A DNA stretch of 64,000 nucleotides from Heligmosomoides polygyrus polygyrus (GCA_947396885.1 OX377203.1:3472001-3536000); one strand, 5' to 3'. Shown: positions 1 through 9,720, numbered from the stretch's first letter. Numbers and translations are program-made. Notes: generated by a model not told the origin, from the sequence alone.

Positions 1-107
1 CCAAACCCAAAGCCAATACATTTTAGTGTTCGTTATGAACTACTGGATCTCGAATAAAGTGGCTTCCAAGTGAAACAGAGGTTGATCGAGCAAACGTGGT
101 GAGATAC

Positions 108-392
108 ATGCATGGTACGTAGAGCAGTCGGTAGAGGCGCCGGCGTCGTAGCGTTCACCTGAAAGGTTCGCGTCCTTCTCATGCTAACTAGCCCTTGCAT
201 CTTTGCAGAGTTGGAGAATTGATGCTTGACTTCTTTGGATGAAATAAAGCAGCAACTCACCTATCGGGTGACCATATCGTGAGTGATGTGTAGTACAGGC
301 GAATTACATATTCAAACTGACAATAAAAGTAGAACGCGTGGCGCATCCCGCAAGGGGATTGATTGACGCCGATCGTTGTCCTTTATCGTTAT
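108..392 (+). repeat. Degenerate SINE-A copy
   Basis: The 5' part has an A-box-like GTAGAGCAGTCGG followed by GGCGCCGG, as in the head of the better SINE-A copies (5709, 9886, 56139). The 3' part has AGAACGCGTGGCGCATCCC and a run into TCCTTTATC, which is the SINE-A tail. The middle is strongly diverged and no B box is recognisable. It reads as an old non-autonomous retrotransposon relic. The rest of bases 1-500 shows nothing else. Confidence 0.6.
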
Positions 393-500
393 ACTAATGT
401 TATGTTTAGGCATATAAGAGAGAAGGTTCCGCTTTTTTTGTCGAAAAATCCTGGGAGATTCGAAGCTTTTCGTGCCCTTTAAGGGTTCACTGAGCTATTA

Positions 501-1778
501 GGTTGTAACGAATTAAATGGCACTGGCTCGCGCCATTTTTTTGCGCGTCTTTACGCGTTTGATCAAGAACAAACCGTAACATGTGGCATATCATTTAGAA
601 GCGCAAACTTTGCTCTACCGGAGAGTACCAAATTTTCTATGCAAAAGTGGGAGAACTTTGGAGTTTTATTGACTTTTTTGCAGATGGACAAAAGGGTAAT
701 CCGAGGCATTTACTTGTATGAATTCAAGCTGGGCACTACAGCTAGGGAGGCGGACGAGAAGAACAACGCCGCATTCGGTCAAGGATGTTCCACAATTCGG
801 ACGGCGTATCGTTGGTATCAGAAGTTCCGGAATGGAGATGAGAGCTTGGAAGAACATGAAGGTCGTGGGACTCATAGTGATGTTGATGAGGACAAGCTGA
901 GAGATGTGGTAGAGGAGGATCCACACAAAGGTACCAGGGAGATAGCGAAGGTTCTTGGCGTCAGTCACAACATAGCTGCCCCGGCATCTGAAGGAAATTG
1001 GAAAGACCAAAAAGCTGGAAAGACGGGTGCCTCACGAGCTTTCTGAGGAGCAAAGAAACCGACGATATGAGATCTCGTCCGCACTGCTTCTACAGAACGA
1101 AACGGACCCATTCCTTGATCGCATCGTAACCTGTGACGAGAAATGGATAATGTACGACAACAGGCGACGATCGGCACAGTGGTTGGACAGCGATGAGAGC
1201 CCCAAGGTTTTTGCGAAGCCGGAATTGCACCAAAAGAAAGTAATGGTGACAGTATGGTGGTGTTCGCTGGGAGTTATTCACCACAGCTTCCTCCCTCCCG
1301 GTGAATCCACCACGGCAGAGAAGTACTGCATTGGAATTGAAGAAATGACGAAAAAGTTGAAGGATATCCGGCCGGCCTTGGTAAACCGAAGGCGAGTTCT
1401 CCTTCTGCACGACAATGCTCGCCCCCATGTGGCACGAATGACGTTGCAGAAATTGAATGAGCTGAGCATTGAAACTCTACCACGTCCTCCGTTTCCTCCC
1501 GACCTCTCCCCAACAGACTACCATTTCTTCAAGCATCTTGGCGACTTCTTGGTAGGGAAAATACTCAAATACCGACAGGATGCCGAAAGTGCCTTCGAAG
1601 ATTTCGTCAATTCCAGAACTTCTGATTTTTATGCTACTGGGATAAAAAAGCTAGTGTCACGTTGGCAAAGATGTGTAGAATCAGAAGGTTTTTATTTCCA
1701 TTAATAAGCTTGCCTACAAGCCGAGATATTAACTGTCTAAATTTACAGTGGTTCAGTGCCATTTATTTCGTTACAACC
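501..1778 (+). mobile_element. mariner DNA transposon, copy 1
   Basis: The element is bounded by inverted repeats of about 25 bp that begin GGTTGTAACG and end CGTTACAACC, with one mismatch visible between them. It is flanked by a TA on each side (499-500 and 1779-1780), the target duplication expected for Tc1/mariner. Its length of about 1.28 kb is typical of mariner. It carries one transposase reading frame on the plus strand, broken by a frameshift. A second copy lies inverted at 27463-28732. Confidence 0.95.
684..1704 (+). pseudogene. mariner transposase, frameshifted
   Basis: This would encode the cut-and-paste transposase of the mariner element. The start ATG at 684 gives MDKRVIRGIYLYEFK, the N-terminal helix-turn-helix region; an upstream in-frame ATG at 639 is also possible. 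From about 1027 the frame reads VPHELSEEQRNRRYEIS (linker). The catalytic domain follows with VTCDEKW, LLHDNARPH and PPDLSPTDYHFF, giving the DD34D acidic triad, and ends DFYATGIKKLVSRWQ. Near 979-985 this copy has CCCC where copy 2 has CCC. The extra base shifts the frame between the DNA-binding half and the linker, so no intact enzyme is made. Otherwise the length matches a normal mariner transposase of about 340 residues. Confidence 0.95.
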
Positions 1779-1911
1779 TAATTCTTCGGCACGCCACATA
1801 GACTTTAGCAAAAGGTGTGTCAATGAGACGGTAACACTGTTTACACAACAAATTTTTCTGTTTTTTGAATTCTCTCCCTTTTGTTATGCTTATATGCAGT
1901 TTACCCTAGGA

Positions 1912-2190
1912 GTTTATGGTTGCGTACGGCGCAGTAGAAACGGGCGCTGATTGCCGTGTGCACCTCGAATTGATTAGGGCTTCGTCTTAAGCGAAACTTT
2001 CCATTCATCTGGAGTTTGTGAACACCGGACTTGTTCTGGAAGCAAAAAACCGAAGGGCCACCAGCTTAAAACCGAAATTCATTGGATCAAGCGAATACAC
2101 GCACTTAAATTGCCTCTACGATAACCATCTGAAGTAAGACGCATGGCGCAACTTGCAAACCGATTGATCCACGTTGGTCTTTATCACGGG
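1912..2190 (+). repeat. Degenerate SINE-A copy
   Basis: The head has TACGGCGCAGTAGAAACGGGCGC and then GATTGCCGTGTGCACC. The body keeps CCACCAGCTTAAAACC, AAATTGCCTCTACGAT, and the tail ACGCATGGCGCAACTTGC. The order of blocks is that of intact SINE-A, but the B-box region has changed to GAATTGATTAGG. Sequence 1779-1911 between mariner and this copy shows nothing. Confidence 0.55.
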
Positions 2191-2309
2191 TGTCGGCTGA
2201 GAGACAAGTCAGGGTTTCAGTTTTTTCACAGAGGCTCACAAAGCAGTTGGGGCAGATTCAAAGCTTTCTTATTCTTTATTTCATACATTTATGGGTGCTC
2301 CGGAATGTT

Positions 2310-2465
2310 TTTACGCCTCTTTTTCCGGTCTTTAAAACAACGTTCAGTCAAAACTAACTGTACTTCCGTACTCCGCTCACAGGGCCCTACATCCTATCAA
2401 AATATCATCTCAGAAGCTCACAATAAGTTGGAGACCTTTTCTTGTAAGGTTCACCGGAACCGCTT
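2310..2465 (-). repeat. Family B body fragment
   Basis: The segment TTTTTCCGGTCTTTAAAACA, then CTCCGCTCACAGGGCCCTAC and GAGACCTTTTCTTGTAAGG, aligns by eye with the non-tRNA body of family B at 17230-17398 and 54200-54362. The tRNA-like part of family B is absent here. Strand is given relative to the tRNA-like module of the complete copies. Confidence 0.6.
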
Positions 2466-2549
2466 CTAGGCTTGAGTCAGTCCAACGAGGTGCTTCGTCC
2501 TTACAGAGTCGAATAATTGATGCCAAACTTGTACGGCTAGGATTAGGTA

Positions 2550-2915
2550 CCGAATTGTCGACCAGGTGGCTAAATCCTAAGCCATCACCTGTATCACCTG
2601 TCGTCCCATTGATCATCGACTTGCTCGAGCGGGCGCCAACAGCGTCTCCATTGGTCTCTGTTGCGTGCCAGAGTGGTCCAATGGATCCGAGGGACACGAA
2701 GAGCGTCATATCGGTCGTTCAGGGCTTTCACGAAGAAGTCCGACCAACGCGTTGGTGGGCGTCCCGGTGTTCTTTTGACATCCCGCGGAATCCAGTAGGT
2801 GACGGCTCTCGTCCATCGGGTGTCTGCGAAGCGCATTACGTGGCCGGCCCACCTAATTTTAATCAACTTGGCCCACACGACAGCGTCTCTGATCAGAGAA
2901 GATCTAAGCCATAGT
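2550..2915 (-). pseudogene. RTE retrotransposon 3' end, reverse transcriptase tail fragment
   Basis: On the minus strand the reading frame gives [20 protein letters not shown], then [20 protein letters not shown] and [16 protein letters not shown]. This is the C-terminal tail that follows the reverse transcriptase domain in RTE-clade elements of nematodes. The element 3' end on the minus strand carries an ACAGGTGAT-type short repeat (GTGATACAGGTGATGG, at 2583-2600). Only the last part of the protein is present: a 5'-truncated copy. Closely similar fragments lie at 12.1, 13.8, 31.9 and 63.4 kb. Confidence 0.85.
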
Positions 2916-2917
2916 TC

Positions 2918-3015
2918 ATGCTAAATACGCATCAAACTTTTCTACGATATCCTGCAAAAGTAGAAAGCTTGGCGCATCCTGCCAGAGGATTGGTTGTCGT
3001 CGATCGCCGTTGCTA
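2918..3015 (+). repeat. SINE-A 3' fragment
   Basis: The sequence AAATACGCATCAAAC, then AAAAGTAGAAAGCTTGGCGCA and CCTGCCAGAGGATTG, matches the last third of SINE-A. The head with the A and B boxes is missing. Confidence 0.5.
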
Positions 3016-3256
3016 TACCAATAGTGTTACTAAAGGGTAAGGGACAAAGTTCTGTTTATCAGGAACAGTTTCGGTAGATTCGAGGCTTTCGGTGATGCTT
3101 GTGGATCCACTGAGCTACTTTGGCACGCCGCGGAGACTAATGTAACTGATGATTGAGTGAGACCGCAGTGAACGCGACAGCCCTCCGTGATTTTTTGATG
3201 CCTTCATTTTTGTGATGCTTATATAGAAATATAATAGAATTAATCCTTTCAACAAA

Positions 3257-3545
3257 TGGGGCGCGTGTGGCGCAGTGGAAGGAGTCGCCGACTGTCGTGT
3301 GCACACCGAATTGATTTAAGACTCGGCAAAATCTAGACCAGCTAAGCCTTTCATCCCTCTGCGGTCCGTGTACTGATACTAGACATGGTTTGGAAGGATA
3401 AAACACCGACTAGCCACCGGTTCGTCACAGAAAGTCATGGTATAGATCGCAGGTGCATTGAAATCGCCTCCACAATAAGGCGCCGAAGTGGAATGCATGG
3501 CGCGATCCACAGATCGATTGTTCCACGCTAATTGTTATCACTTGT
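3257..3545 (+). repeat. Degenerate SINE-A copy
   Basis: The head reads GCGTGTGGCGCAGTGGAAGG and then AGTCGCCGACTGTCGTGTGC. The middle keeps AAGCCTTTCATCCCTC and GGAAGGATAAAACACCGAC. The tail has GAATGCATGGCGCGATCC. All blocks are in SINE-A order, with a diverged B box (GAATTGATTTAAG). Confidence 0.65.
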
Positions 3546-4517
3546 GGAAGGCTGAGGGACTAGTCAGAGTTTGAATGTTCCTAGACAGTCTGCCTGTGCT
3601 GTTTATCACCGATTCAGAAGCATCAGGGCTTGCAAATGATTCCTACCCAAAACAAAGAATCTGATCTCGATCGATTTGATTGCCTGATGAAGGCGTCCTC
3701 TGCCAATTGTACCGTGTGTGTCTGTTGTGTCTACGAGAGGTTGGACGTTCCGTATCGATGAAATGCAGGCGGATTCAATGCTTTTGCTGAACACTGAGGA
3801 CTCACTGGGCCACTTTGGCATGCAGGAGAGATTATCAGCTAAGAGCATAGCCCCTTTGCTTCACTTTAGGACTGCACATAGCCGATGTTTAGTGCTCGGA
3901 GTAGTTCCTAGTCGGCAGCTCCTCGCCGTTCGTCCGCTCCTGGCACCTGAACCGGAGCTCGAAAAACATCGCTCCAGTGCTGCTGATTGCGCATTAGTGC
4001 CCACTTGGGTGGTCCGAGTCTCTCGTACACTGCTGACCAACACCGACGAGATCAAGGAACACGCCTAACGAGCTCTGCTGTCCCGCTCGAGTAATCGGGC
4101 AACGCGAAGAGTGAGTGGAGTGGTCAGATGTGCTTAGAGCGGGCGACTCGTCGGCAAGGAAGGAAGTCCGGAGTACCCCTGTGGCAACGGGTCGTCTCCT
4201 GGGATCGATGCCCATCCCGGTCGCTGTCGAATCAATCGCCTGTGGTAGGTGTGTCTGTGTGTATGTGTGTGGCGGCGATGTGCTGAATCATGACGACGAG
4301 GAGGGTTTTTGACCGCCGGGCGGTCGCCGTATTTGGACGACGGCCGTGTCGTCGGCCTGTTTTCTCTTCCTTTGCCATTGTTCGCTTTCACCAACTATTA
4401 GATTTCGGCCGAGTCATTGCGTTCTTTGTTTTCCTCCAAGCAGTGGCTTGACGTTCAGCTTCTGACCTGTGGTTCTGTAGCAGGAGTTGGAAGCACTTTT
4501 CTTCTGAACAGTGTCCG
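3546..4517. other. No supported gene
   Basis: Nearly 1 kb with open frames on both strands but no convincing protein-like composition or splice signals. A short TG-rich tract (TGTGTGTCTGTGTGTATGTG) sits at about 4249-4270. Confidence 0.5.
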
Positions 4518-4790
4518 GGTGCAATCCCATGGCGGGGGGGGGGGGGCACTCCATAGTCACTTGTAAGTAGCATTTGAGCATAAATTCGCACAGCATAACA
4601 AAAAAGTGCTTACCTGATGCACTTCCGCGGTTTCCGTCGCCGGAATATTGAAAAAATTTGGTTATAAAAGCATGGAAAGGCTCCAGCGGCTAATCCCCGT
4701 TTAAATTCCCGCGCTGCCGAAAGCGTGAGCGTCGACTGATTCACCGTGCGGCGATACGTAGCAGTTACTCGGGGAAGTCTGGGGCGTATT
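4518..4790 (+). repeat. Solo end of a G-type poly-G element
   Basis: The sequence GGTGCAATCCCATGGC is followed by a run of about 12 G and then CACTCCATAGTCACTTGTAA. This resembles the left terminus of element G1 (22706), which reads GTTTCAATCCCAATC, a G run and AGTCCGCAATGACTTGTAA. Downstream, GCGTCGACTGATTCACCGT and CGGCGATACGTAG match an internal block of G1, in opposite orientation, at about 22790-22850. No matching right terminus is seen, so this is a truncated or rearranged copy. Confidence 0.6.
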
Positions 4791-5261
4791 TTTTGCTTAC
4801 TATTGTTTGTTTCTGTGTCTGTTGTAATGGTTTTTATTGTGTCTTCATAGGGACTCTTTCTGTTCGGGCTTTCCAGAGGACTCTGCGGTTGTGGTTGGAT
4901 TGGCCTTGAGATTGCACCCGTCTCCGTTTTTCCACGACATTTCGCAATTATCCGAAATCACCCTATTAGCTTGGATGAGAAATAATTTCGTGGCGTTTTC
5001 TTCTAAGAGTTCTATAACAGTGTTCATTTTTAAGAGTAATTTGGTTTTTTGTTATTTTTAGGTAAAAAATGGAGTACCCAAGAGGTAAAATGCCCAATGC
5101 TGGAGTGGAGGGCGATATACCTTGTGGGGTCTGAAATTTTCGTCATGCAGCGGCGATAAGATAGAATTCCTCTCTTTTCTAGAGCTTCCACACCATCTAG
5201 GATTGTGCTAGAATAGTGAGCTCCTATAGTATGGAAAAGCAAGAAAATTCACTTCACAATG
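4791..5261. other. No supported gene
   Basis: AT-leaning DNA with short open frames only. Nothing recognisable on either strand. Confidence 0.5.
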
Positions 5262-5385
5262 ACGTTTTATTGCGATGAAAACTCTAGAACCAGGCGGGAC
5301 TCGAACCCGCACCTGTTGCTGACCGGGCGAGAATGCTCTACGCCGCTACGCCACTGGCACTGTTCGATCGAAAGCAACACCCAAC
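5262..5385 (-). repeat. tRNA-like repeat, family E, single copy
   Basis: On the minus strand the sequence reads GTGGCGTAGCGGCGTAGAGC (A-box-like) and later GCGGGTTCGAGTCCCGC, a perfect 5-bp T-stem with a B-box loop (5297-5307 on the plus strand). The acceptor ends do not pair over seven bases and no convincing anticodon stem is seen, so it is tRNA-derived rather than a gene. Flanks with a TTTTATTGCGATGAAAACTC block recur beside the family E copies at 24.6 and 58.9 kb. Confidence 0.65.
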
Positions 5386-5708
5386 AATTGAATCGTTTCT
5401 TTGTCGGATAACTCAAGACCTGTTCGGCGACCGTTCTCTTCCAAAAGCGCCTGGAGGCGCTCTTCATCGAATTCCGAATCTCCTCCGCTTCGGAGGCTGT
5501 CGTCGTGGTCAAAGTCGCCGTTCTTGAACTTCGCAAACCATTTACTTGCTGTGGACTCGTCTATGAAACCTTCTCTACTCACCTCGCAAATATCATGGGC
5601 TTCAACGGCTGCTTTTAAGCCACGACGAAATGCGCAGAAGAACTGGTGTCGAAAATGCTGATTTCTGCCTCCTGGTGTTCCATTTCTAAGCCTGAAAAAG
5701 GACACGGA

Positions 5709-6007
5709 CACCTGTAGCGCAGTCGGAAGAGGCGCTCGCTGTCGCGTGCACCCGATACCAGGTTCCTGGTTCGGATTTCCCGCCCAGCCAACCAAGCCTT
5801 CCATCCCTCCGGGGTCGGTGAATTGGTACCAGACTTGTCTGGGATGGATAGAGCGCAGACCTGTTCATCGGCTGCCACCGCAAGTCATTGTATGGCCGAA
5901 TACGCATTCAAATCGCCTCCACGACATCCGGTAGAAGTAGAATGCGTGGCGCATCCCAAAAGAAATTGAGTAACGCCGTCCTTTATCCTTTTCCTTTATC
6001 CTTTACA
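5709..6007 (+). repeat. SINE-A, well preserved copy
   Basis: A tRNA-derived short interspersed element. The head contains a good A box, TAGCGCAGTCGG (5715-5726), and a B-box-like GGTTCGGAT (5768-5776), spaced as in an internal RNA polymerase III promoter. The body carries CCAACCAAGCCTTCCATCC, CCAGACTTGTCTGGGA and CCACCGCAAGTCATTG. The tail has GAATGCGTGGCGCATCCC and ends in TCCTTTATC repeats. Many copies of varied age occur in this window. It encodes no protein and would depend on a partner LINE, perhaps RTE (inference). Confidence 0.85.
5715..5776 (+). promoter_or_regulatory. Internal Pol III promoter (A and B boxes) of SINE-A
   Basis: TAGCGCAGTCGG fits the eukaryotic A-box consensus TRGYNNARNNGG at every position. 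GGTTCGGAT is close to the B-box consensus GGTTCGANNCC, with GG for GA. The same pair recurs in the copies at 9.9, 38.7, 56.1 and, weaker, 12.9 kb. Confidence 0.7.
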
Positions 6008-6684
6008 AAAAGGAGGCAAAGTAAATTTTTATCCAAAACAAAAACAAAAAAGAAAAATTTGTGGAGCAGAAAAAGTGCTTCCTAATGAACCCAAACAGCT
6101 TCTCAAACAAGAAGCAGATCGTATGAATAAAACTCATCGAAGAAAACGCTACCAACTCATTCCTCTACCTGTTATATCTCTTCACGAGAGAGCGTTTCCT
6201 AGATGTGGATTATTCCTCTGAACCATTTGTGAATCTTCTGTTTAGCTTTGTCATGCTAATGGTCACTCATTCCTTTTTAGTAGGTCCTAGTCGCGAATGT
6301 GGGCAGCACTGGGAGGTGGAAGCGCCGCAGTCAATTGCGGTTGCATCGAATTTCATCCACAATTCTTCCATTTTTCGACAAATTCTTCATTCAAGACGAG
6401 CCTAGTCCCTTCCTACTGACTATCGTGCTTAAGATCGTCTTCAGTTAGCAGCCATATTCTCCCTCTCCATTTTCTGTCTATTGCATACCATTCCTTCATT
6501 ATTTTCTATCTCACATCCAATTATGATCGAATGTCATCCTTGGAGCCATCGGTTTGTTCAAAACGGCGCCAGCAAAATCTTCATGCATGCCTAACTCGTG
6601 CCAAAGTAGCCCATTAGGTCGTCCTGTCTCTTGGAGCGTTGAGCGCCGGCTATTTTGTACTCCCTACTAGTAGCAGTACAGGAC
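6008..6684. other. No supported gene; solo L-type end
   Basis: Mostly featureless. At 6290-6330 the block CTAGTCGCGAATGTGGGCAG, then CACTGGGAGGTGGAAGCGC, matches the terminus of the L-type palindrome at 6838-6996, but no partner arm lies nearby. It is probably a solo end. Confidence 0.45.
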
Positions 6685-6687
6685 ATA

Positions 6688-6823
6688 GGCTTTTGTCATA
6701 CCATCGCTCACCCCGAGCGACGCCATCCTAATGATATGCTCCCATATCGATCGGGCGGCGCGATGGAATCGATATGCATATCATTAGGCGTAGCTCGGGG
6801 TGAGCGATGGTATGACAAAGGCC
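6688..6823. mobile_element. Palindromic MITE M1 (PIF/Harbinger-like)
   Basis: The left arm, GGCTTTTGTCATACCATCGC plus TCACCCCGAGC, is mirrored by the right arm, GAGCGATGGTATGACAAAGG then CC. ATA flanks both sides (6685-6687 and 6824-6826), a 3-bp target duplication. The centre contains two further mirrored ATCATTAGG/CCTAATGAT blocks. GGCC-like ends with a 3-bp AT-rich duplication are a known feature of PIF/Harbinger elements. Non-autonomous. Confidence 0.75.
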
Positions 6824-6837
6824 ATAGACGGGGCCTA

Positions 6838-6996
6838 GTCGCGAATGTGGGCAGCATTTGGAGATGCGGGCACGCCAGTTAATCAATTCGCACCGAATGA
6901 GCGTGCCAGTCAACTAGGGCTTACACGGGCGATACCATTTCTGGTTGTGATTGGCTGGGGCGCTCCCACCTCCCAATGCTGCCCACATTCGCGACA
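6838..6996. repeat. Palindromic element L1
   Basis: The left end, TAGTCGCGAATGTGGGCAGC, is mirrored by the right end, GCTGCCCACATTCGCGAC. The interior carries CCAGTTAATCAA and GTGATTGGCTGG, the latter including an inverted CCAAT motif seen in other L-type elements. It lies directly beside M1. No clear target duplication is seen. Confidence 0.65.
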
Positions 6997-7811
6997 TGGA
7001 ATAACAAAAGTGAAACGGTCCAAAGAAGCCCTTTTAAGAGAAGGAACATAGAGCTATTTGATATTCTCACCTCCCGTCGTCTTCTGACGCTTCACGACCG
7101 ACGTGATTTCGCCGCTTCAGGCACTTCTAACCAGAAGGTTGACTAATTCCAGCGACGTTTCGCTCTACCTCTGTGTGCTCGCGGTTTTTCTCCGGTCGGC
7201 ACTCATCGAAGTGCCTCCTATTCAGAGCTCCAGTGTTTACTTATGAGGTTTGTGCACCACACTGCGCCGATTCGGCCAGGCCATCATCCCGTTTAGGGGG
7301 AATTCCTCGCCCTGCTGTTCTCTTCCGAAAATCACGGGCCCACGCATAATTCGGCCCCACACCCGGTGGTTCCCAGGAAGGCTAGAGTCGCTCATATTAG
7401 CCCGCACCAGTAGTAGCTGCTCTCGTAGCTTTCTTCTTTCATTTGCTCAGATCAGCGGATGCGGACTTCTTCTGGCGGCCGGTGTAAAGTCGTGGTCTGG
7501 GGTCTTTCCACGGCCGGAAGGTGTTTTAAAATTCTGGGTGTAGCTGCTTGAGTTGTTACACTGCCCTTAATCACAGCTGCAGCTCCTAAAAAGTGGGCCC
7601 CTTGGTACGAGCTCTGACTAGCCTGTCCAGCCTCAGCACTCATTTGGTTCGATCTTCATTCCACGTAGCGTTGGAAGAACGCTCTCACGTCGGTCTCCTA
7701 AGTGAATCGCATTTCTGTAGCCTAATTTCTAGTGTTTAGTCGCGGAATGATGACCTTACCGACCATATCTTTGGCTTTAGTTGGGAGAAAAAAACGCAAA
7801 ATGACGCCTTC
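6997..7811. other. No supported gene
   Basis: An open frame on the plus strand (7250-7543, 97 codons) lacks recognisable motifs, flanking splice sites or a plausible start context. It is more likely chance in GC-richer DNA. Nothing else is seen. Confidence 0.4.
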
Positions 7812-7814
7812 TGA

Positions 7815-8343
7815 GGACCTGTTCATACTTCGCGACAAGAGCGACTTCGTCGCCCGTGCAAAACATGGATATCGACTAAAACTGAGCGCGCGCCGCCGAA
7901 AAGTGTTCATACCCGAGCGCCGACGCTGTTGCTCCAGTCGCCCTTGTCGCTCGAGTCGCTGCTGTCACCCTTTCATACTCCCGCGCGCCGCGCATGCCAC
8001 GCGCGCTGCTCTCTCGTCACTCCCATCGCCGTGCAAATTATGCATATCGATCAAAACCGAGCGCGCGCCGCCGAAAGGTGTTCATACTTGGGCGCGGCGC
8101 TATCGCTCCAGTCGCTATTGTCGCTCTCGTCGCTCTAGTCGCTCCAGTCGCTGCTGTCACCTGTTCATACTCCCGCGAGCTGTGCTGTCGTCGCTTCGTC
8201 GCCCGTGCAAAACATGCATATCGATTAAGACCGAGCGCGCGCCGCCGAAAGGTGATCATACTTAAGCGCAGGCGCTGTCGTTCGAGTCGCTTTGGTCGCT
8301 CTAGTCGCTTCAGTCGCTGCTGTCGCGAAGTATGAACAGGCCC
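7815..8343. mobile_element. M-type palindromic element M-a with internal tandem repeats
   Basis: The ends GGACCTGTTCATACTTCGCG and CGCGAAGTATGAACAGG then CCC are mirrored. The flanks are TGA and TAA. Inside, a unit of roughly 170-190 bp repeats about three times, each with CCCGTGCAAAACATG or a close variant, then ATATCGA, GAGCGCGCGCCGCCGAAA and TTCATAC. Between these lie runs of GTCGCT-type hexamers (CTCCAGTCGCTCTAGTCGCT). Overlapping long open frames on both strands (7732-8335) are a by-product of this repetitive, stop-poor sequence. Confidence 0.75.
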
Positions 8344-8564
8344 TAAAACCTTTTAGTACCTAAGCGTTGCCAAAGTGGCCCACATGGCACTTTTGTGCAC
8401 CAGCCGGCGAAAAGTCTCTTACAATTCCAGTGGTTCTGAACTGGTTTCTATCTAGAGAAGATAACAAAGATTTATTTATTTATTTACTTATTTAAATGCA
8501 GTCGAAGGTGCACTACAACGTCAACAAAAACATTGATTTGCAGCATTAGAGAGGAGGCCTTTCA
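8344..8564. other. No supported gene
   Basis: Contains only a short TTTA-rich stretch at 8471-8490. Confidence 0.4.
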
Positions 8565-8688
8565 GGGCCAGATTCATCAACCGCTTACCGCCTTCTAACG
8601 GTGAAAATACCGCCAGATCTGATGCTGATGAATGCCATATAAGGGGTTTGGCGGTTAGAGGGCGGTAAACGGTTGATGAATCTGGCCC
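8565..8688. repeat. Palindromic element J1 (J-alpha)
   Basis: The left end, GGGCCAGATTCATCAACCGC then TTACCGCCTTCTAACGG, is mirrored by GGCGGTAAACGGTTGATGAA then TCTGGCCCC. The stem block ACCGCCAGATCTGATGCTGA overlaps the loop. The closest relative is J2 at 57036. The GGGCCAGATTCATCAA terminus is shared by other J elements with different interiors. Confidence 0.75.
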
Positions 8689-8884
8689 CAGATGTGAAAT
8701 TTTTGCTACAATTTTTAGGTTTATCCAGACGAAAGAGGGTACATGTTACTTTGCCCGCCATTCCCTCCCTGGAACTTGTCCAAGGGCTCCACTACCTGCC
8801 TTATAATGTTGACAGCTATTGGCCAAATTCAAGTGAGATAGTCGTGTGGCGCAATAGTGCAGACAGAGCTGTAACCTTACGGTT

Positions 8885-8908
8885 GCCCCTCCCGACTAGG
8901 ATAGATCC
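8885..8908 (-). repeat. Solo terminus of F-type poly-G element
   Basis: GCCCCTCCCGACTAGGATAG then ATCC equals the right end of F1 (18496-18523) apart from a shortened C run. No left end lies within 600 bp. It is a truncated remnant. Confidence 0.6.
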
Positions 8909-9049
8909 GATTTTTTTTTTATTCCGTTACGAAAGTTTAAACACCTCTTAAGCTACGGTTACGAGTGGGGAACTTCTGAAAAAATTTTTGTAATGAATGA
9001 AGCGTTACAAAAGTAATATAGTCCGATTTTTATCATTACTTTTGTCGGA

Positions 9050-9290
9050 TGCGCCATGCATCCTATTTCTAAGGCTTATGGTGGAAGTGATTGGAAGGTG
9101 TATTTGATCTACTTAGTGAAAAACGCTGGATAGTCGGTAAAAAGGCCTTCGTTTTATCATCCGGAAACAAATCTGGCAACGAATCACTACATGGACAGAA
9201 ACGTAGCGCCAGACTGGCCTGGGTAGGGCTCGAACCATGAATCGATTCGTGGCGCAAGACTCTGCACCTCCTCAGAATGTACTGCACCTG
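9050..9290 (-). repeat. Degenerate SINE-A copy, reverse orientation
   Basis: The 3' tail appears first as GGATGCGCCATGCATCC. The head side has CTGGCCTGGGTAGGGCTCG, then AACCATGAATCGATTC, and CTCTGCACCTCCTCAG, the complement of the SINE head. Much diverged. Confidence 0.45.
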
Positions 9291-9424
9291 ATGTAAAGTT
9301 GCTTAAGAAGTCAATCATAAGCAATGTGGGATCCAGGAATCTAGTTCCAGCAGTTCCAGTTGGAAAATATTCTATATTAAAGGGAAAAGTTTTGCCGTAC
9401 CATCTGCTGTTGCTTCGTTAATGG

Positions 9425-9720
9425 TCTCCATTTGTTCCTTTCGCGTGCCAGAGTAGCCCAGCAGACCTTCCTTGCTCTGAAGGACATGGTGAGCTCTATA
9501 TTTTTCATTCGGTGCTTTCTCAAAAAAAACACGACCACCAATTCGTCTATTCATTCCTGTCGCGTGCCAGAGTAGCCCAGCAGACCTCCCCCGCTCTGAA
9601 GGACACCAAGAGCTTCACATTTTTCATTCAATGCACTCTCAAATAAACAATGACTACCCAGTTAACGCATCCGTTCATTCCTTCCTGCAGCATGCCAGAA
9701 TAGCCCAGTCGGCCCGAGAC
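9425..9720 (-). repeat. Three degenerate tandem RTE 3'-tail segments
   Basis: The block CCTTTCGCGTGCCAGAGTAG, CCCAGCAGACC, CTCTGAAGGACA recurs at about 9437, 9557 and 9683, with 120-130 bp spacing. Each resembles the RTE tail segment TGTCGCGTGCCAGAGTGCTC then CAATGG (63450-63475). This may be a tandem array formed from an RTE end, or serial truncated insertions. Confidence 0.5.

Noticed and set aside
5285..5360. Genuine tRNA gene on the minus strand
   Set aside because: A perfect T arm and B box are present, but acceptor ends do not pair over seven bases, no sound anticodon arm is visible, and the same sequence recurs in family E repeats.
7815..8343. CRISPR-like array or coding repeat protein
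   Set aside because: Units are too long and diverged, no regular spacers, eukaryotic context, mirrored M-type ends explain the block.
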